A stretch of DNA of 64,000 nt, from NCBI RefSeq assembly GCF_037126465.1, contig NW_026999326.1, positions 1,240,001 through 1,304,000 on the forward strand, read 5' to 3'. Within the stretch, counting starts at the first letter, position 1. The number at the start of each line of letters is the position of its first letter. Position numbers and translations under genes: made by a program. Origin of the DNA: Ornithodoros turicata (taxonomy: Eukaryota; Arthropoda; Arachnida; Ixodida; Argasidae). A model generated the notes under the pieces. That model did not search any database and was not told the DNA's origin. It saw only the letters and a program-made list of their open reading frames with translations. Positions 32,839 to 42,210 of this stretch are shown here, piece by piece.

Positions 32839-33427
32839 GTTAGTTCACAGAATATTATGATCCCAATGACGGCTTCTGAGGGACCTTTGGCATTGGCAGT
32901 TCCGCGGGACTGCGTGCCTAGCATTAGTCGGTCCTGCCCTTCGTTTTAAGGGCGAGGGCAGTAGTATTTTTGAAGTGTGATGTGGGCAAGATTTCGCTTG
33001 CCCCATCCTACAGTTGGAAATACGACTGGTTGTGTCTTTCAGTAAGGCGGGCGTAGTACCTGTTTTTCGTTTTTTTTGGGCAATGCCCTGTTTTTTTTGT
33101 TTTGTTTTTCAATCATGTGAACGTGGATCAATTAGATCCGCAGAAATAAACAAGCAAAAATCAGACAAAAGTAATATCAGTGGTGAATATTATACAGCAG
33201 AATGCTTTGTTACTAGACGGACTTCCCCGCTGGTGTTATCACAGAAATATTGGTAATATTGGCGCAAAATGGGCTTGCCAATATGGGCAGCCCATATTGG
33301 TCCAATATGGAGCCTGGTTTCACTCCCCATATTGGTTCAATATTGGCAGGTCATATTGGACCAATATTGGCAATCTTGGCAGGCCACATGGGTCCGATAT
33401 TTGACCAATATTGGCGTGCTGCTTGGG

Positions 33428-33693
33428 TTATTCAGCTACGATCTGTTCACATGTCTCCACCGGTGGGGTATCATTCGCTGAAGGCCGGAGACCTGGAGCT
33501 GCTCCACGAAGACAAAGCGCAGCGTAGTCTTTGGAGGACTGTGCGAATTCTAACGCTTCACAAAGGTCGTGACGATAGAGTAAGAGCGTGTACGATAAAG
33601 CTACCAACAGGCAATGTGACGCGACGCCCAGTACAGCTATTGTACCCTCTTGAATCAATGAGTGACACTCATCCGGCGGGGGAGGATGTATAA
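33428..33693 (+). pseudogene. BEL/Pao pol, part 2 (integrase C-terminus)
   Basis: The frame resumes after the inserted element with LKAGDLELLHEDKAQRSLW, then RPVQLLYPLE, the classic C-terminal motif of Pao integrases, and stops at 33693. This 88-codon stretch completes the Pol seen at 28069-30579. Confidence 0.8.
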
Positions 33694-33926
33694 TTTTGCA
33701 AATGACAGCAGCGAGAAAGAAGACTGTGTTGAACAAAAAGTCTCGTGCACTGCGCACGTTCTGTTCTTTTTTGTGTGTTTTTTTTTGTGTGTGTGGTCGT
33801 TGTAACCTGACGCATGTATTAAACTTCGTAAGCATGTTAGCTAGACTTCGTGCTTTTTCGTCTTAGCCTATTCCTGACTCCGCTGTCGCAAGCAACGTAC
33901 TTCCCTCGTTTCGTATCGTATCTACA
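33687..33926 (+). repeat. Putative 3' LTR of the Pao element
   Basis: A polypurine tract GGCGGGGGAGGA (33675-33686) is followed by TGTATAATTTTGC, a plausible LTR start overlapping the Pol stop. A TG...CA span would end at TCTACA (33926). There is no 5' LTR in the window to confirm the limits. Confidence 0.45.
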
Positions 33927-34746
33927 ACTGTGTGAGGTTCTGACTAGAGTGACTAATAGTGACTAGAGTTCTGACGTTTTCAGGTTATATTCCTTTTGTC
34001 TTTTTTTCTCTCGCAGAGAAAGTTGCATGTACTGGTCTTGAGCGTCAAATCCAAATAATGTGGACCCAGTTTAGCTCATGATTGAAACCTGATTGAATTC
34101 AGGGCGATACTTGGTTTAACACAAACTCTTCAGACTCTAGCGTGGAATCGGGTATAACACGTAATCAGGCTGTATTTATGGTGCATTTCAGTGCACTTTA
34201 CATATTTTTCTGACCAATATTTATCAGGTTTTATGTCCATAATGTTGATACAGCTTACTTTTGCGGTTACATGTTGGCAAAAAGTCGATTACACTTGCTG
34301 TACGCAGGTTTTTATATTGCTATATTTCGTCGCTTATTCAGTGTTGCTGACTGCTAACAGGGAACTGTGGCCTGAACTTGAGAAAACATTATGCATAATA
34401 TACACATGCATACCTGAAGGTAGCAAGTGCACCAAAATAGCAAGACTAAATTGAATAAAAAGCATACTTCTACAAAAGCTACCTGTAAAAGCAAAAACAA
34501 TAATGAAGTCAGAATCACTGCATTGGTCATCTTATGATGAGGAATGACATTCACATTGTATGTTTTCTGGAGAGAGAAGGGATGCTTCGAGTTGGAACAT
34601 TTAGGTGCAGCTGCTTGTGTCTCACTTGATATCACCCAACCAGAACTGACCAATGTTGTCACACATTTATTCCTGCAATGTTTGTTTTCTCATTTGAACT
34701 GCACGAACTGAACGCAAGTATTAGTTACGTTACTTGTTTTAGACTA
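33927..34746. other. No recognisable gene
   Basis: AT-rich flank between the Pao element and the Penelope array. Only short frames are present. Confidence 0.35.
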
Positions 34747-34866
34747 TAGATGGGTAGAAATCCAGCGAACCGGTAGAATGTAGGAAGGGAGTTGCCTCAG
34801 GACAGAAGCCGCCGATATTTCGAACAGAGACTGTTCTTCTTCTGGGCACCGTCCTCATCATTGGCA
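34747..34866 (-). pseudogene. Truncated ORF1 start at the 3' terminus of the array
   Basis: The first ~40 codons of the SGNH ORF1 (MPMMRTVPRRRTV...) occur after the last ORF2 and 3' UTR, then stop at the array edge. This is terminal redundancy, meaning the transcript or insertion ran past one unit into the next. Confidence 0.8.
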
Positions 34867-35287
34867 TGGTATTTAAAGGGTTAGGTGTGACGTGTTTAAA
34901 GGTTCATGCGAATTGTGGGTCAACTGCCCGGAGGGAAGAAAGGTTCCGTACGGGTTTTTACGGCCGGAGTGAATGGCTGCTTTGTTAGAGTGTGGAGGGG
35001 ATTATGTGAACGTAGTGATCTAGGCTACAGACCGGTTACAGAAAAATGGAAGGTTCACGAACACGTGGACGAAACGGGACAACAGGCAAGAATTGGCAAG
35101 CATAGCGAAAGATAAGGAGGTTAGTGGTTACGTGGGGAAAATTCCAGAACCAGCAAAGGGTGTTTTCCTTTTTTTTTTTTTTTTAATATTTGTAATGCAA
35201 AGTTGTGGCATGCAATAAAGAAAGTAGAAAGCAGTGGCCACGCATAACATAACAGATGATAATGGAGGTAGAAGGGAAAAGCATATT

Positions 35288-37996
35288 TTATTTGTGAAGT
35301 GTTTCTAGGGTGCCTTGTGATTTGTTGATACCGGACGGGTGAAGAGCGTTGAACTTGTATATGAGATAGGACTCCCTATCACGTCTGTCACGTGTGGATC
35401 TAAACCCGGTTTCTAGAATATATAGTTTAACGTTGTCAAAATTGTGACCAGGAACGTTAAAGTGTTCGGCGACTGCTTTGGGGAGTTTGTTGGACGTGTC
35501 GGTTCTGTGTCCGGTAAGGCGGTTGTTCATTTGTTGGCCGGTTTCACCAATGTATTGCATAGAGCAGTCGCCGCATTCAATGCAGTATATGACATTGGAG
35601 CTTGTGCATGTGAATGCGTGGTTAACGGGGTGGGTGTAATTGCTCGCAGTGCTTTTGATGGAGTTAGCGTGTTGAACGTGCTTGCATGTTTTGCAGCGCG
35701 GGAGGTTGCAGGGTCGTGTTCCCGTGTACGGGGTGCTTGTTTTGCTGATTTTGGCATTGACCAAGGAGTCTGCCAGGTTTTTTGCACGTCGGTATGTCAC
35801 CTGTATAGGATTTGTGAATATATTGCTAAGTCGGTCACTGCTTTGGAGGAGGGGCTCGTGCTTCTGTAGAATGGCTTTGATGTTTGGAAGTGCGTTGGAA
35901 TATCTTGTGATGAAGCTTATTTGGCACGCGTCAGGATTTTTTCGGTTTTCCAGAACCTCGTCTCGATCGAGTGTAAGTGCCTTGCGACGGAATTCGGTTA
36001 GGAGGGAGTCTGGATAGTCCCTTTGGGCAAGTGTACTGCAGAGTTCGTCAAGCTTCTCAGCGTAATCTGTGTCGTTTGAACAAACTCTGCGTAGTCTTAC
36101 ACTCTGCCCATTAGGAATTCCAACCTTACAGTGACGCGGGTGGTGACTCTTGAAGTGAAGGTATTGTTGTTTGTCAGTTGGCTTTTTGTACAGGGTTGTG
36201 ATGAGGTTGCCGTTGTCTAGTGATATTGTGGTGTCGAGGAAGTTAATTAAGTGAGTTGACTGTTGTGATGTGAACTTTATGTTGCTATGCGCGGTGTTCA
36301 GTAGATCTATGAACTTTTGAAATTCATGTTCCCCGTGTTCCCATATTATCAGTATATCATCGATGTATCGAAGGTACACCGTGGGTTTCAATGAGAGGGC
36401 GCTGAGAACTTTGTTTTCTAAGAACCCCATGAAGATATTTGCGTATGTGGGTGCAACAGGTGTGCCCATACTTGTACCGTGTACTTGTAGGTAGTGTTCG
36501 CCATTGAACTCGAAGTAGTTCAGTTTAAGGACCAAGTCCATTAGAGCGAGTATGGTTTCCGTGTCTTTTCTGGTGTTTGTTGTAGAAAGGGTATTGCAGA
36601 GGGCTGTGATTCCGTCGTTGTGTGGGATGTTAGTATACAGTGATGTCACATCCAGCGTGGCTAGTATTGTGTCCCTACCAAATGTACGAGTGTTGTTTAT
36701 ATCTCTGATTATTCTGAGGAAGTGGGGTGTGTCTTGTACATGCGATGGCAGTGTTGTCGGAATATGGTTTAAATAGTGGTCCAGGAATTTCGAGAGTCTT
36801 TCTGTTGGTGTGTTGTTATTAGATACAATTGGCCTGCCGGGGATGTCAGCCGTATAGAGCTCGTTGGCGTGTACCTTGTGGATTTTGGGCAGTAAATAGA
36901 AACGACCTGCGCCTGTGTTTGATGTGGTGAGATATCTGAGGTCATCACGTGTGATGAGCTTTCGTTCGTGGAGGTCCTGTATGGTATGGGTTATTAGCGC
37001 CGTGTACTCCTTTGTTGGGTCATGGTCCAGTTTGAGGTAGTGTTGCGTATTGTTGAGTTGCCTCTGAGCTTCAGAAACATATTTATCTGTGGGCCAGATG
37101 ACGATACTCCCACCCTTATCTGCGGGCTTGATAATGATACCATCTCTGTCAGCTAGCGCTTTGATGATGTCACGCTGTGTTTTAGTGAGGTTGTGACCAC
37201 GCGAGCTTTGGGAAATACCGCGAAGGATGTCGTTGCTTACTTGTTTAATGTACAGGTCTAATGCGGGTTCTCGGCCGTGATTTGGTGTCCAGGTTGATGG
37301 TAGTCGGAGGTCGTTGTTGTTTTCTTGTGTTGTATGAGCGAAGAATTCTCTAAGGCGTAGCCGTCTCGCAAAGTCTGATATGTCTTTGTGGATTTCGTAT
37401 TCGTTAACAGAATTGAGTGTAGGGCAGAATGTTAACCCCCTAGAGAGGACTTGTAGTTCGTCGCTGGTTAGTGAGCGTGATATATCTATTACGGTGCTTG
37501 CGTCAGCGTTTTCTCGGGGTGACTCAGCGATGTTGCGGAGAGTTGTGGTTGTGGTGCTGGAAATTATTTGTTCGGCTGCTGCGTGTGTCGTGTTAGTGGG
37601 TCCGGTATCCGTGTCGTTGTTGGAATTAGGTTTTCCGAGTTTTGAGTGTTCCTTGTTAGCTAGCTCGCGGTTGAGTTGTTGAATGTGTAGTTCGAGAGTG
37701 TTGGCCTCCGCGTCGGTGAGACTGATATTGTTCATATGGGCCTGGATCGTAGCGAGTTGCGCGTGGCACTGTTTCTTTAATATTTCTAGAAACGTACGGG
37801 CTGTGTTGTTAAGGGCTGATGCCCACTCTAGCTCTAGTTCAGGTGTCAGTTTTCCTAATGCAGGAACTGTTTTAGGGGTGAGGCCTTTAGGTACTGTGTT
37901 GTGAGCCAGGTGGTGGGTGTAGATCCGTAGATGATGTAGGTATCGGCTACGTTTCTCCATGAGTTTTCGCATTCGTAGAAAGTTCGTTGACTGCAT
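35288..37996 (-). CDS. Penelope-like ORF2, unit A: reverse transcriptase with GIY-YIG endonuclease
   Basis: A 902-residue intact frame. PADKGGSIVIWPTDKY (near 284) and LLPKIHK (near 365) are typical N-terminal Penelope RT features. Motif A LATLDVTSLYTNIPHND lies near 446, motif B GTSMGTPVAPTYANIF near 505 and motif C YLRYIDDILIIW near 540. The C-terminus has a Cys-rich linker (CNLPRCKTC ... FTCTSSNVIYCIECGDC), then GIY-YIG elements: YCIECGDCSMQYIGET, the Arg of NRLTGHR and the Glu of RESYLIYKF. The endonuclease is thought to nick the target for primed reverse transcription. The start ATG lies 21 nt after the ORF1 stop in the same frame. All catalytic residues are visible. Codon and base use match ORF1. 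Confidence 0.92.
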   Translation of the reverse strand: MQSTNFLRMRKLMEKRSRYLHHLRIYTHHLAHNTVPKGLTPKTVPALGKLTPELELEWASALNNTARTFLEILKKQCHAQLATIQAHMNNISLTDAEANTLELHIQQLNRELANKEHSKLGKPNSNNDTDTGPTNTTHAAAEQIISSTTTTTLRNIAESPRENADASTVIDISRSLTSDELQVLSRGLTFCPTLNSVNEYEIHKDISDFARRLRLREFFAHTTQENNNDLRLPSTWTPNHGREPALDLYIKQVSNDILRGISQSSRGHNLTKTQRDIIKALADRDGIIIKPADKGGSIVIWPTDKYVSEAQRQLNNTQHYLKLDHDPTKEYTALITHTIQDLHERKLITRDDLRYLTTSNTGAGRFYLLPKIHKVHANELYTADIPGRPIVSNNNTPTERLSKFLDHYLNHIPTTLPSHVQDTPHFLRIIRDINNTRTFGRDTILATLDVTSLYTNIPHNDGITALCNTLSTTNTRKDTETILALMDLVLKLNYFEFNGEHYLQVHGTSMGTPVAPTYANIFMGFLENKVLSALSLKPTVYLRYIDDILIIWEHGEHEFQKFIDLLNTAHSNIKFTSQQSTHLINFLDTTISLDNGNLITTLYKKPTDKQQYLHFKSHHPRHCKVGIPNGQSVRLRRVCSNDTDYAEKLDELCSTLAQRDYPDSLLTEFRRKALTLDRDEVLENRKNPDACQISFITRYSNALPNIKAILQKHEPLLQSSDRLSNIFTNPIQVTYRRAKNLADSLVNAKISKTSTPYTGTRPCNLPRCKTCKHVQHANSIKSTASNYTHPVNHAFTCTSSNVIYCIECGDCSMQYIGETGQQMNNRLTGHRTDTSNKLPKAVAEHFNVPGHNFDNVKLYILETGFRSTRDRRDRESYLIYKFNALHPSGINKSQGTLETLHK

Positions 37997-38017
37997 GGTA
38001 GGCTGGTGATTAGATAG

Positions 38018-39061
38018 TCAACGGTGTTTTCTGCGTGATGTGCGCGTGCGTCGTGTCTGTGGGGTCGGTGGCTGTGGGGTCAGTGGCTGTGGAGACTCGC
38101 TGTGTTCCTCGATGTCATCTGTCTGTGTTTGCGTGCTTGTGGTTTTCCGTGTCACAGTTTGCGTGAACTTTGTGTGTGTGCGGGTTGTGTTCGGAGTGTT
38201 GTCGTTTGCCGCGTGTGTATGCGTGGGTGCAGTGGTCGTTGTGGTCCCCTTTGATGCCATCGTGTGTTCTGGCGTGTTTGCGGTGCTGGCACTTAAAGTG
38301 TAAGCTGGTTGATGATGTTGTGTTTGAGCGTTTGTCAGTGCAGGACGGCATCTATGGACCATTAGGTGTTTGATGTTGTGTGCCATAGCTCGTACGCCTG
38401 CGTGGTTTGGGTGGATGCCGTCCCGAGCGAGGTGTGCTTCAGCGTGGTATTCGAAAGCTGCGTGTGTGATAACCATAACGTTGGTGTGTACCTGACGCAT
38501 GTGGATGAGGTGGTTGTTGACAGCGTGCGCCTTCCTGTCGAACTCGTGTAGCCATGTGTCCTGGTATATGTGTGCTCGGTGTTTGTTCTGTCTTCGGGGA
38601 AGTATCGTTGTCAGTACTATTTCAGCGCCTGGTCTGTTGTTTGTGATGAAGGAAACTAGTGCTTCGAATTCCTGGATGACATGTTGTGCTGTCGACCGTG
38701 CGATGTCGTTGGTCCCTACGTGGAGTATGAAGTGCGTGATGTTCGGTGGGGCGGCGGTTACATGTGTCATGATGTCTCGTATTTTTGCGCCGCTTGAAAA
38801 GTGTATGTGAGGTCCGTGTTCTCCGTGTGGGATGTGTTCGTGAATGTACTTGTAACAGCTATCCCCGAGGAGTGCGACATGTGAGAAAGAGAGGACGGGT
38901 TGCTTACCTCCTGAGGCCATCGGATCGTCAGTAGCGAACGTAGATGGGTAGAAATCCAGCGAACCGGTAGAATGTAGGAAGGGAGTTGCCTCAGGACAGA
39001 AGCCGCCGATATTTCGAACAGAGACTGTTCTTCTTCTGGGCACCGTCCTCATCATTGGCAT
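38018..39061 (-). CDS. Penelope-like ORF1, unit A: SGNH/GDSL-hydrolase-like protein
   Basis: 347 residues. Block I is VALLGDSCYKYI (Ser nucleophile, near 65), the Asn/oxyanion block is HVGTNDIARS (near 115) and block V is DGIHPNHAGVR (Asp/His, near 220). These give the Ser-Asn-Asp-His set of SGNH hydrolases, which cleave esters. The C-terminal third (about 250-347) is Thr/His/Gln-rich and ends in a basic RRTRTSRRKHR tail that could bind nucleic acid. The start ATG has A at -3 and an in-frame stop upstream. An SGNH esterase in ORF1 is known in CR1-type LINEs; I know of no standard Penelope with one. ORF1 ends in TGA-CTA, in frame with ORF2. Confidence 0.85.
   Translation of the reverse strand: MPMMRTVPRRRTVSVRNIGGFCPEATPFLHSTGSLDFYPSTFATDDPMASGGKQPVLSFSHVALLGDSCYKYIHEHIPHGEHGPHIHFSSGAKIRDIMTHVTAAPPNITHFILHVGTNDIARSTAQHVIQEFEALVSFITNNRPGAEIVLTTILPRRQNKHRAHIYQDTWLHEFDRKAHAVNNHLIHMRQVHTNVMVITHAAFEYHAEAHLARDGIHPNHAGVRAMAHNIKHLMVHRCRPALTNAQTQHHQPAYTLSASTANTPEHTMASKGTTTTTAPTHTHAANDNTPNTTRTHTKFTQTVTRKTTSTQTQTDDIEEHSESPQPLTPQPPTPQTRRTRTSRRKHR
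39009..39061 (-). other. Hammerhead-like remnant overlapping the ORF1 start (also at 34814-34866 and 43202-43254)
   Basis: The ORF1 5' codons contain AUGAUGAGG, a perfect hairpin GAACAG-UCU-CUGUUC, then CGAAAUAUC. This resembles a hammerhead core (xUGAUGA, stem, CGAAA, short palindromic stem III, UAUC cleavage site). The essential first C is A here, and the hairpin is offset from the core, so it is probably an inactive derivative. Confidence 0.3.
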
Positions 39062-39480
39062 GGTATTTAAAGGGTTAGGTGTGACGTGTTTAAAGGTTCA
39101 TGCGAATTGTGGGTCAACAGCCCGGAGGGAAGAAAGGTTCCGTACGGGTTTTTACGGCCGGAGTGAATGGCTGCTTTGTTAGAGTGTGGAGGGGATTATG
39201 TGAACGTAGTGATCTAGGCTACAGACCGGTTACAGAAAAATGGAAGGTTCACGAACACGTGGACGAAACGGGACAACAGGCAAGAATTGGCAAGCATAGC
39301 GAAAGATAAGGAGGTTAGTGGTTACGTGGGGAAAATTCCAGAACCAGCAAAGGGTGTTTTTCTTTTTTTTTTTTTTTAATATTTGTAATGCAAAGTTGTG
39401 GCATGCAATAAAGAAAGTAGAAAGCAGTGGCCATGCATAACATAACAGATGATAATGGAGGTAGAAGGGAAAAGCATATT

Positions 39481-42189
39481 TTATTTGTGAAGTGTTTCTA
39501 GGGTGCCTTGTGATTTGTTGATACCGGACGGGTGAAGAGCGTTGAACTTGTATATGAGATAGGACTCCCTATCACGTCTGTCACGTGTGGATCTAAACCC
39601 GGTTTCTAGAATATATAGTTTAACGTTGTCAAAATTGTGACCAGGAACGTTAAAGTGTTCGGCGACTGCTTTGGGGAGTTTGTTGGACGTGTCGGTTCTG
39701 TGTCCGGTAAGGCGGTTGTTCATTTGTTGGCCGGTTTCACCAATGTATTGCATAGAGCAGTCGCCGCATTCAATGCAGTATATGACATTGGAGCTTGTGC
39801 ATGTGAATGCGTGGTTAACGGGGTGGGTGTAATTGCTCGCAGTGCTTTTGATGGAGTTAGCGTGTTGAACGTGCTTGCATGTTTTGCAGCGCGGGAGGTT
39901 GCAGGGTCGTGTTCCCGTGTACGGGGTGCTTGTTTTGCTAATTTTGGCATTGACCAAGGAGTCTGCCAGGTTTTTTGCACGTCGGTATGTCACCTGTATA
40001 GGATTTGTGAATATATTGCTAAGTCGGTCACTGCTTTGGAGGAGGGGCTCGTGCTTCTGTAGAATGGCTTTGATGTTTGGAAGTGCGTTGGAATATCTTG
40101 TGATGAAGCTTATTTGGCACGCGTCAGGATTTTTTCGGTTTTCCAGAACCTCGTCTCGATCGAGTGTAAGCGCCTTGCGACGGAATTCGGTTAGGAGGGA
40201 GTCTGGATAGTCCCTTTGGGCAAGTGTACTGCAGAGTTCGTCAAGCTTCTCAGCGTAATCTGTGTCGTTTGAACAAACTCTGCGTAGTCTTACACTCTGC
40301 CCATTAGGAATTCCAACCTTACAGTGACGCGGGTGGTGACTCTTGAAGTGAAGGTATTGTTGTTTGTCAGTTGGCTTTTTGTACAGGGTTGTGATGAGGT
40401 TGCCGTTGTCTAGTGATATTGTGGTGTCGAGGAAGTTAATTAAGTGAGTTGACTGTTGTGATGTGAACTTTATGTTGCTATGCGCGGTGTTCAGTAGATC
40501 TATGAACTTTTGAAATTCATGTTCCCCGTGTTCCCATATTATCAGTATATCATCGATGTATCGAAGGTACACCGTGGGTTTCAATGAGAGGGCGCTGAGA
40601 ACTTTGTTTTCTAAGAACCCCATGAAGATATTTGCGTATGTGGGTGCAACAGGTGTGCCCATACTTGTACCGTGTACTTGTAGGTAGTGTTCGCCATTGA
40701 ACTCGAAGTAGTTCAGTTTAAGGACCAAGTCCATTAGAGCGAGTATGGTTTCCGTGTCTTTTCTGGTGTTTGTTGTAGAAAGGGTATTGCAGAGGGCTGT
40801 GATTCCGTCGTTGTGTGGGATGTTAGTATACAGTGATGTCACATCCAGCGTGGCTAGTATTGTGTCCCTACCAAATGTACGAGTGTTGTTTATATCTCTG
40901 ATTATTCTGAGGAGGTGGGGTGTGTCTTGTACATGCGATGGCAGTGTTGTCGGAATATGGTTTAAATAGTGGTCCAGGAATTTCGAGAGTGTTTCTGTTG
41001 GTGTGTTGTTATTAGATACAATTGGCCTGCCGGGGATGTCAGCCGTATAGAGCTCGTTGGCGTGTACCTTGTGGATTTTGGGCAGTAAATAGAAACGACC
41101 TGCGCCTGTGTTTGATGGGGTGAGATATCTGAGGTCATCACGTGTGATGAGCTTTCGTTCGTGGAGGTCCTGTATGGTATGGGTTATTAGCGCCGTGTAC
41201 TCCTTTGTTGGGTCATGGTCCAGTTTGAGGTAGTGTTGCGTATTGTTGAGTTGCCTCTGAGCTTCAGAAACATATTTATCTGTGGGCCAGATGACGATAC
41301 TCCCACCCTTATCTGCGGGCTTGATAATGATATCATCTCTGTCAGCTAGCGCTTTGATGATGTCACGCTGTGTTTTAGTGAGGTTGTGACCACGCGAGCT
41401 TTGGGAAATACCGCGAAGGATGTCGTTGCTTACTTGTTTAATGTACAGGTCTAATGCGGGTTCTCGGCCGTGATTTGGTGTCCAGGTTGATGGTAGTCGG
41501 AGGTCGTTGTTGTTTTCTTGTGTTGTATGAGCGAAGAATTCTCTAAGGCGTAGCCGTCTCGCAAAGTCTGATATGTCTTTGTGGATTTCGTATTCGTTAA
41601 CAGAATTGAGTGTAGGGCAGAATGTTAACCCCCTAGAGAGGACTTGTAGTTCGTCGCTGGTTAGTGAGCGTGATATATCTATTACGGTGCTTGCGTCAGC
41701 GTTTTCTCGGGGTGACTCAGCGATGTTGCGGAGAGTTGTGGTTGTGGTGCTGGAAATTATTTGTTCGGCTGCTGCGTGTGTCGTGTTAGTGGGTCCGGTA
41801 TCCGTGTCGTTGTTGGAATTAGGTTTTCCGAGTTTTGAGTGTTCCTTGTTAGCTAGCTCGCGGTTGAGTTGTTGAATGTGTAGTTCGAGAGTGTTGGCCT
41901 CCGCGTCGGTGAGACTGATATTGTTCATATGGGCCTGGATCGTAGCGAGTTGCGCGTGGCACTGTTTCTTTAATATTTCTAGAAACGTACGGGCTGTGTT
42001 GTTAAGGGCTGATGCCCACTCTAGCTCTAGTTCAGGTGTCAGTTTTCCTAATGCAGGAACTGTTTTAGGGGTGAGGCCTTTAGGTACTGTGTTGTGAGCC
42101 AGGTGGTGGGTGTAGATCCGTAGATGATGTAGGTATCGGCTACGTTTCTCCATGAGTTTTCGCATTCGTAGAAAGTTCGTTGACTGCAT
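39481..42189 (-). CDS. Penelope-like ORF2, unit B: reverse transcriptase with GIY-YIG endonuclease
   Basis: 902 residues, intact. By eye it differs from unit A at four positions: D for G before IIIKPADKGG, P for T in the TxSNTGAG segment, T for R in NTPTExLSKF, and L for F in the HxLRII segment. None touches a catalytic motif. Unit B sits in the middle of the array and has complete copies of both ORFs. With a unit upstream on its own strand, it is the copy most likely to be transcribed from a pseudo-LTR. Confidence 0.92.
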   Translation of the reverse strand: MQSTNFLRMRKLMEKRSRYLHHLRIYTHHLAHNTVPKGLTPKTVPALGKLTPELELEWASALNNTARTFLEILKKQCHAQLATIQAHMNNISLTDAEANTLELHIQQLNRELANKEHSKLGKPNSNNDTDTGPTNTTHAAAEQIISSTTTTTLRNIAESPRENADASTVIDISRSLTSDELQVLSRGLTFCPTLNSVNEYEIHKDISDFARRLRLREFFAHTTQENNNDLRLPSTWTPNHGREPALDLYIKQVSNDILRGISQSSRGHNLTKTQRDIIKALADRDDIIIKPADKGGSIVIWPTDKYVSEAQRQLNNTQHYLKLDHDPTKEYTALITHTIQDLHERKLITRDDLRYLTPSNTGAGRFYLLPKIHKVHANELYTADIPGRPIVSNNNTPTETLSKFLDHYLNHIPTTLPSHVQDTPHLLRIIRDINNTRTFGRDTILATLDVTSLYTNIPHNDGITALCNTLSTTNTRKDTETILALMDLVLKLNYFEFNGEHYLQVHGTSMGTPVAPTYANIFMGFLENKVLSALSLKPTVYLRYIDDILIIWEHGEHEFQKFIDLLNTAHSNIKFTSQQSTHLINFLDTTISLDNGNLITTLYKKPTDKQQYLHFKSHHPRHCKVGIPNGQSVRLRRVCSNDTDYAEKLDELCSTLAQRDYPDSLLTEFRRKALTLDRDEVLENRKNPDACQISFITRYSNALPNIKAILQKHEPLLQSSDRLSNIFTNPIQVTYRRAKNLADSLVNAKISKTSTPYTGTRPCNLPRCKTCKHVQHANSIKSTASNYTHPVNHAFTCTSSNVIYCIECGDCSMQYIGETGQQMNNRLTGHRTDTSNKLPKAVAEHFNVPGHNFDNVKLYILETGFRSTRDRRDRESYLIYKFNALHPSGINKSQGTLETLHK

Positions 42190-42210
42190 GGTAGGCTGGT
42201 GATTAGATAG

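Larger units (their letters stand above)
30580..33427. mobile_element. TIR element with CCAATATTGG-rich ends, inserted in the Pao element
   Basis: The left end reads CCCAAGCAGCACACAATATT and the right end is the reverse complement of CCCAAGCAGCACGCCAATAT, so the TIR is about 22 bp. The outer ~240 bp on the left (30592-30830) and ~180 bp on the right (33245-33420) are packed with NATATTGG/CCAATATN repeats. The flanking Pao coding sequence continues on the far side, with an apparent 2-bp TT duplication. No transposase is encoded. A third copy of CCCAAGCAGCAC lies inside at 30861-30872. The element hosts a hAT-like insertion. I do not assign a superfamily. Confidence 0.75.

Noticed and set aside
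35444..38810. Plus-strand open frames over the Penelope array, repeated in each unit
   Set aside because: They are shadows of the strongly coding minus strand with no domain. Their conservation is explained by the near-identity of the units.
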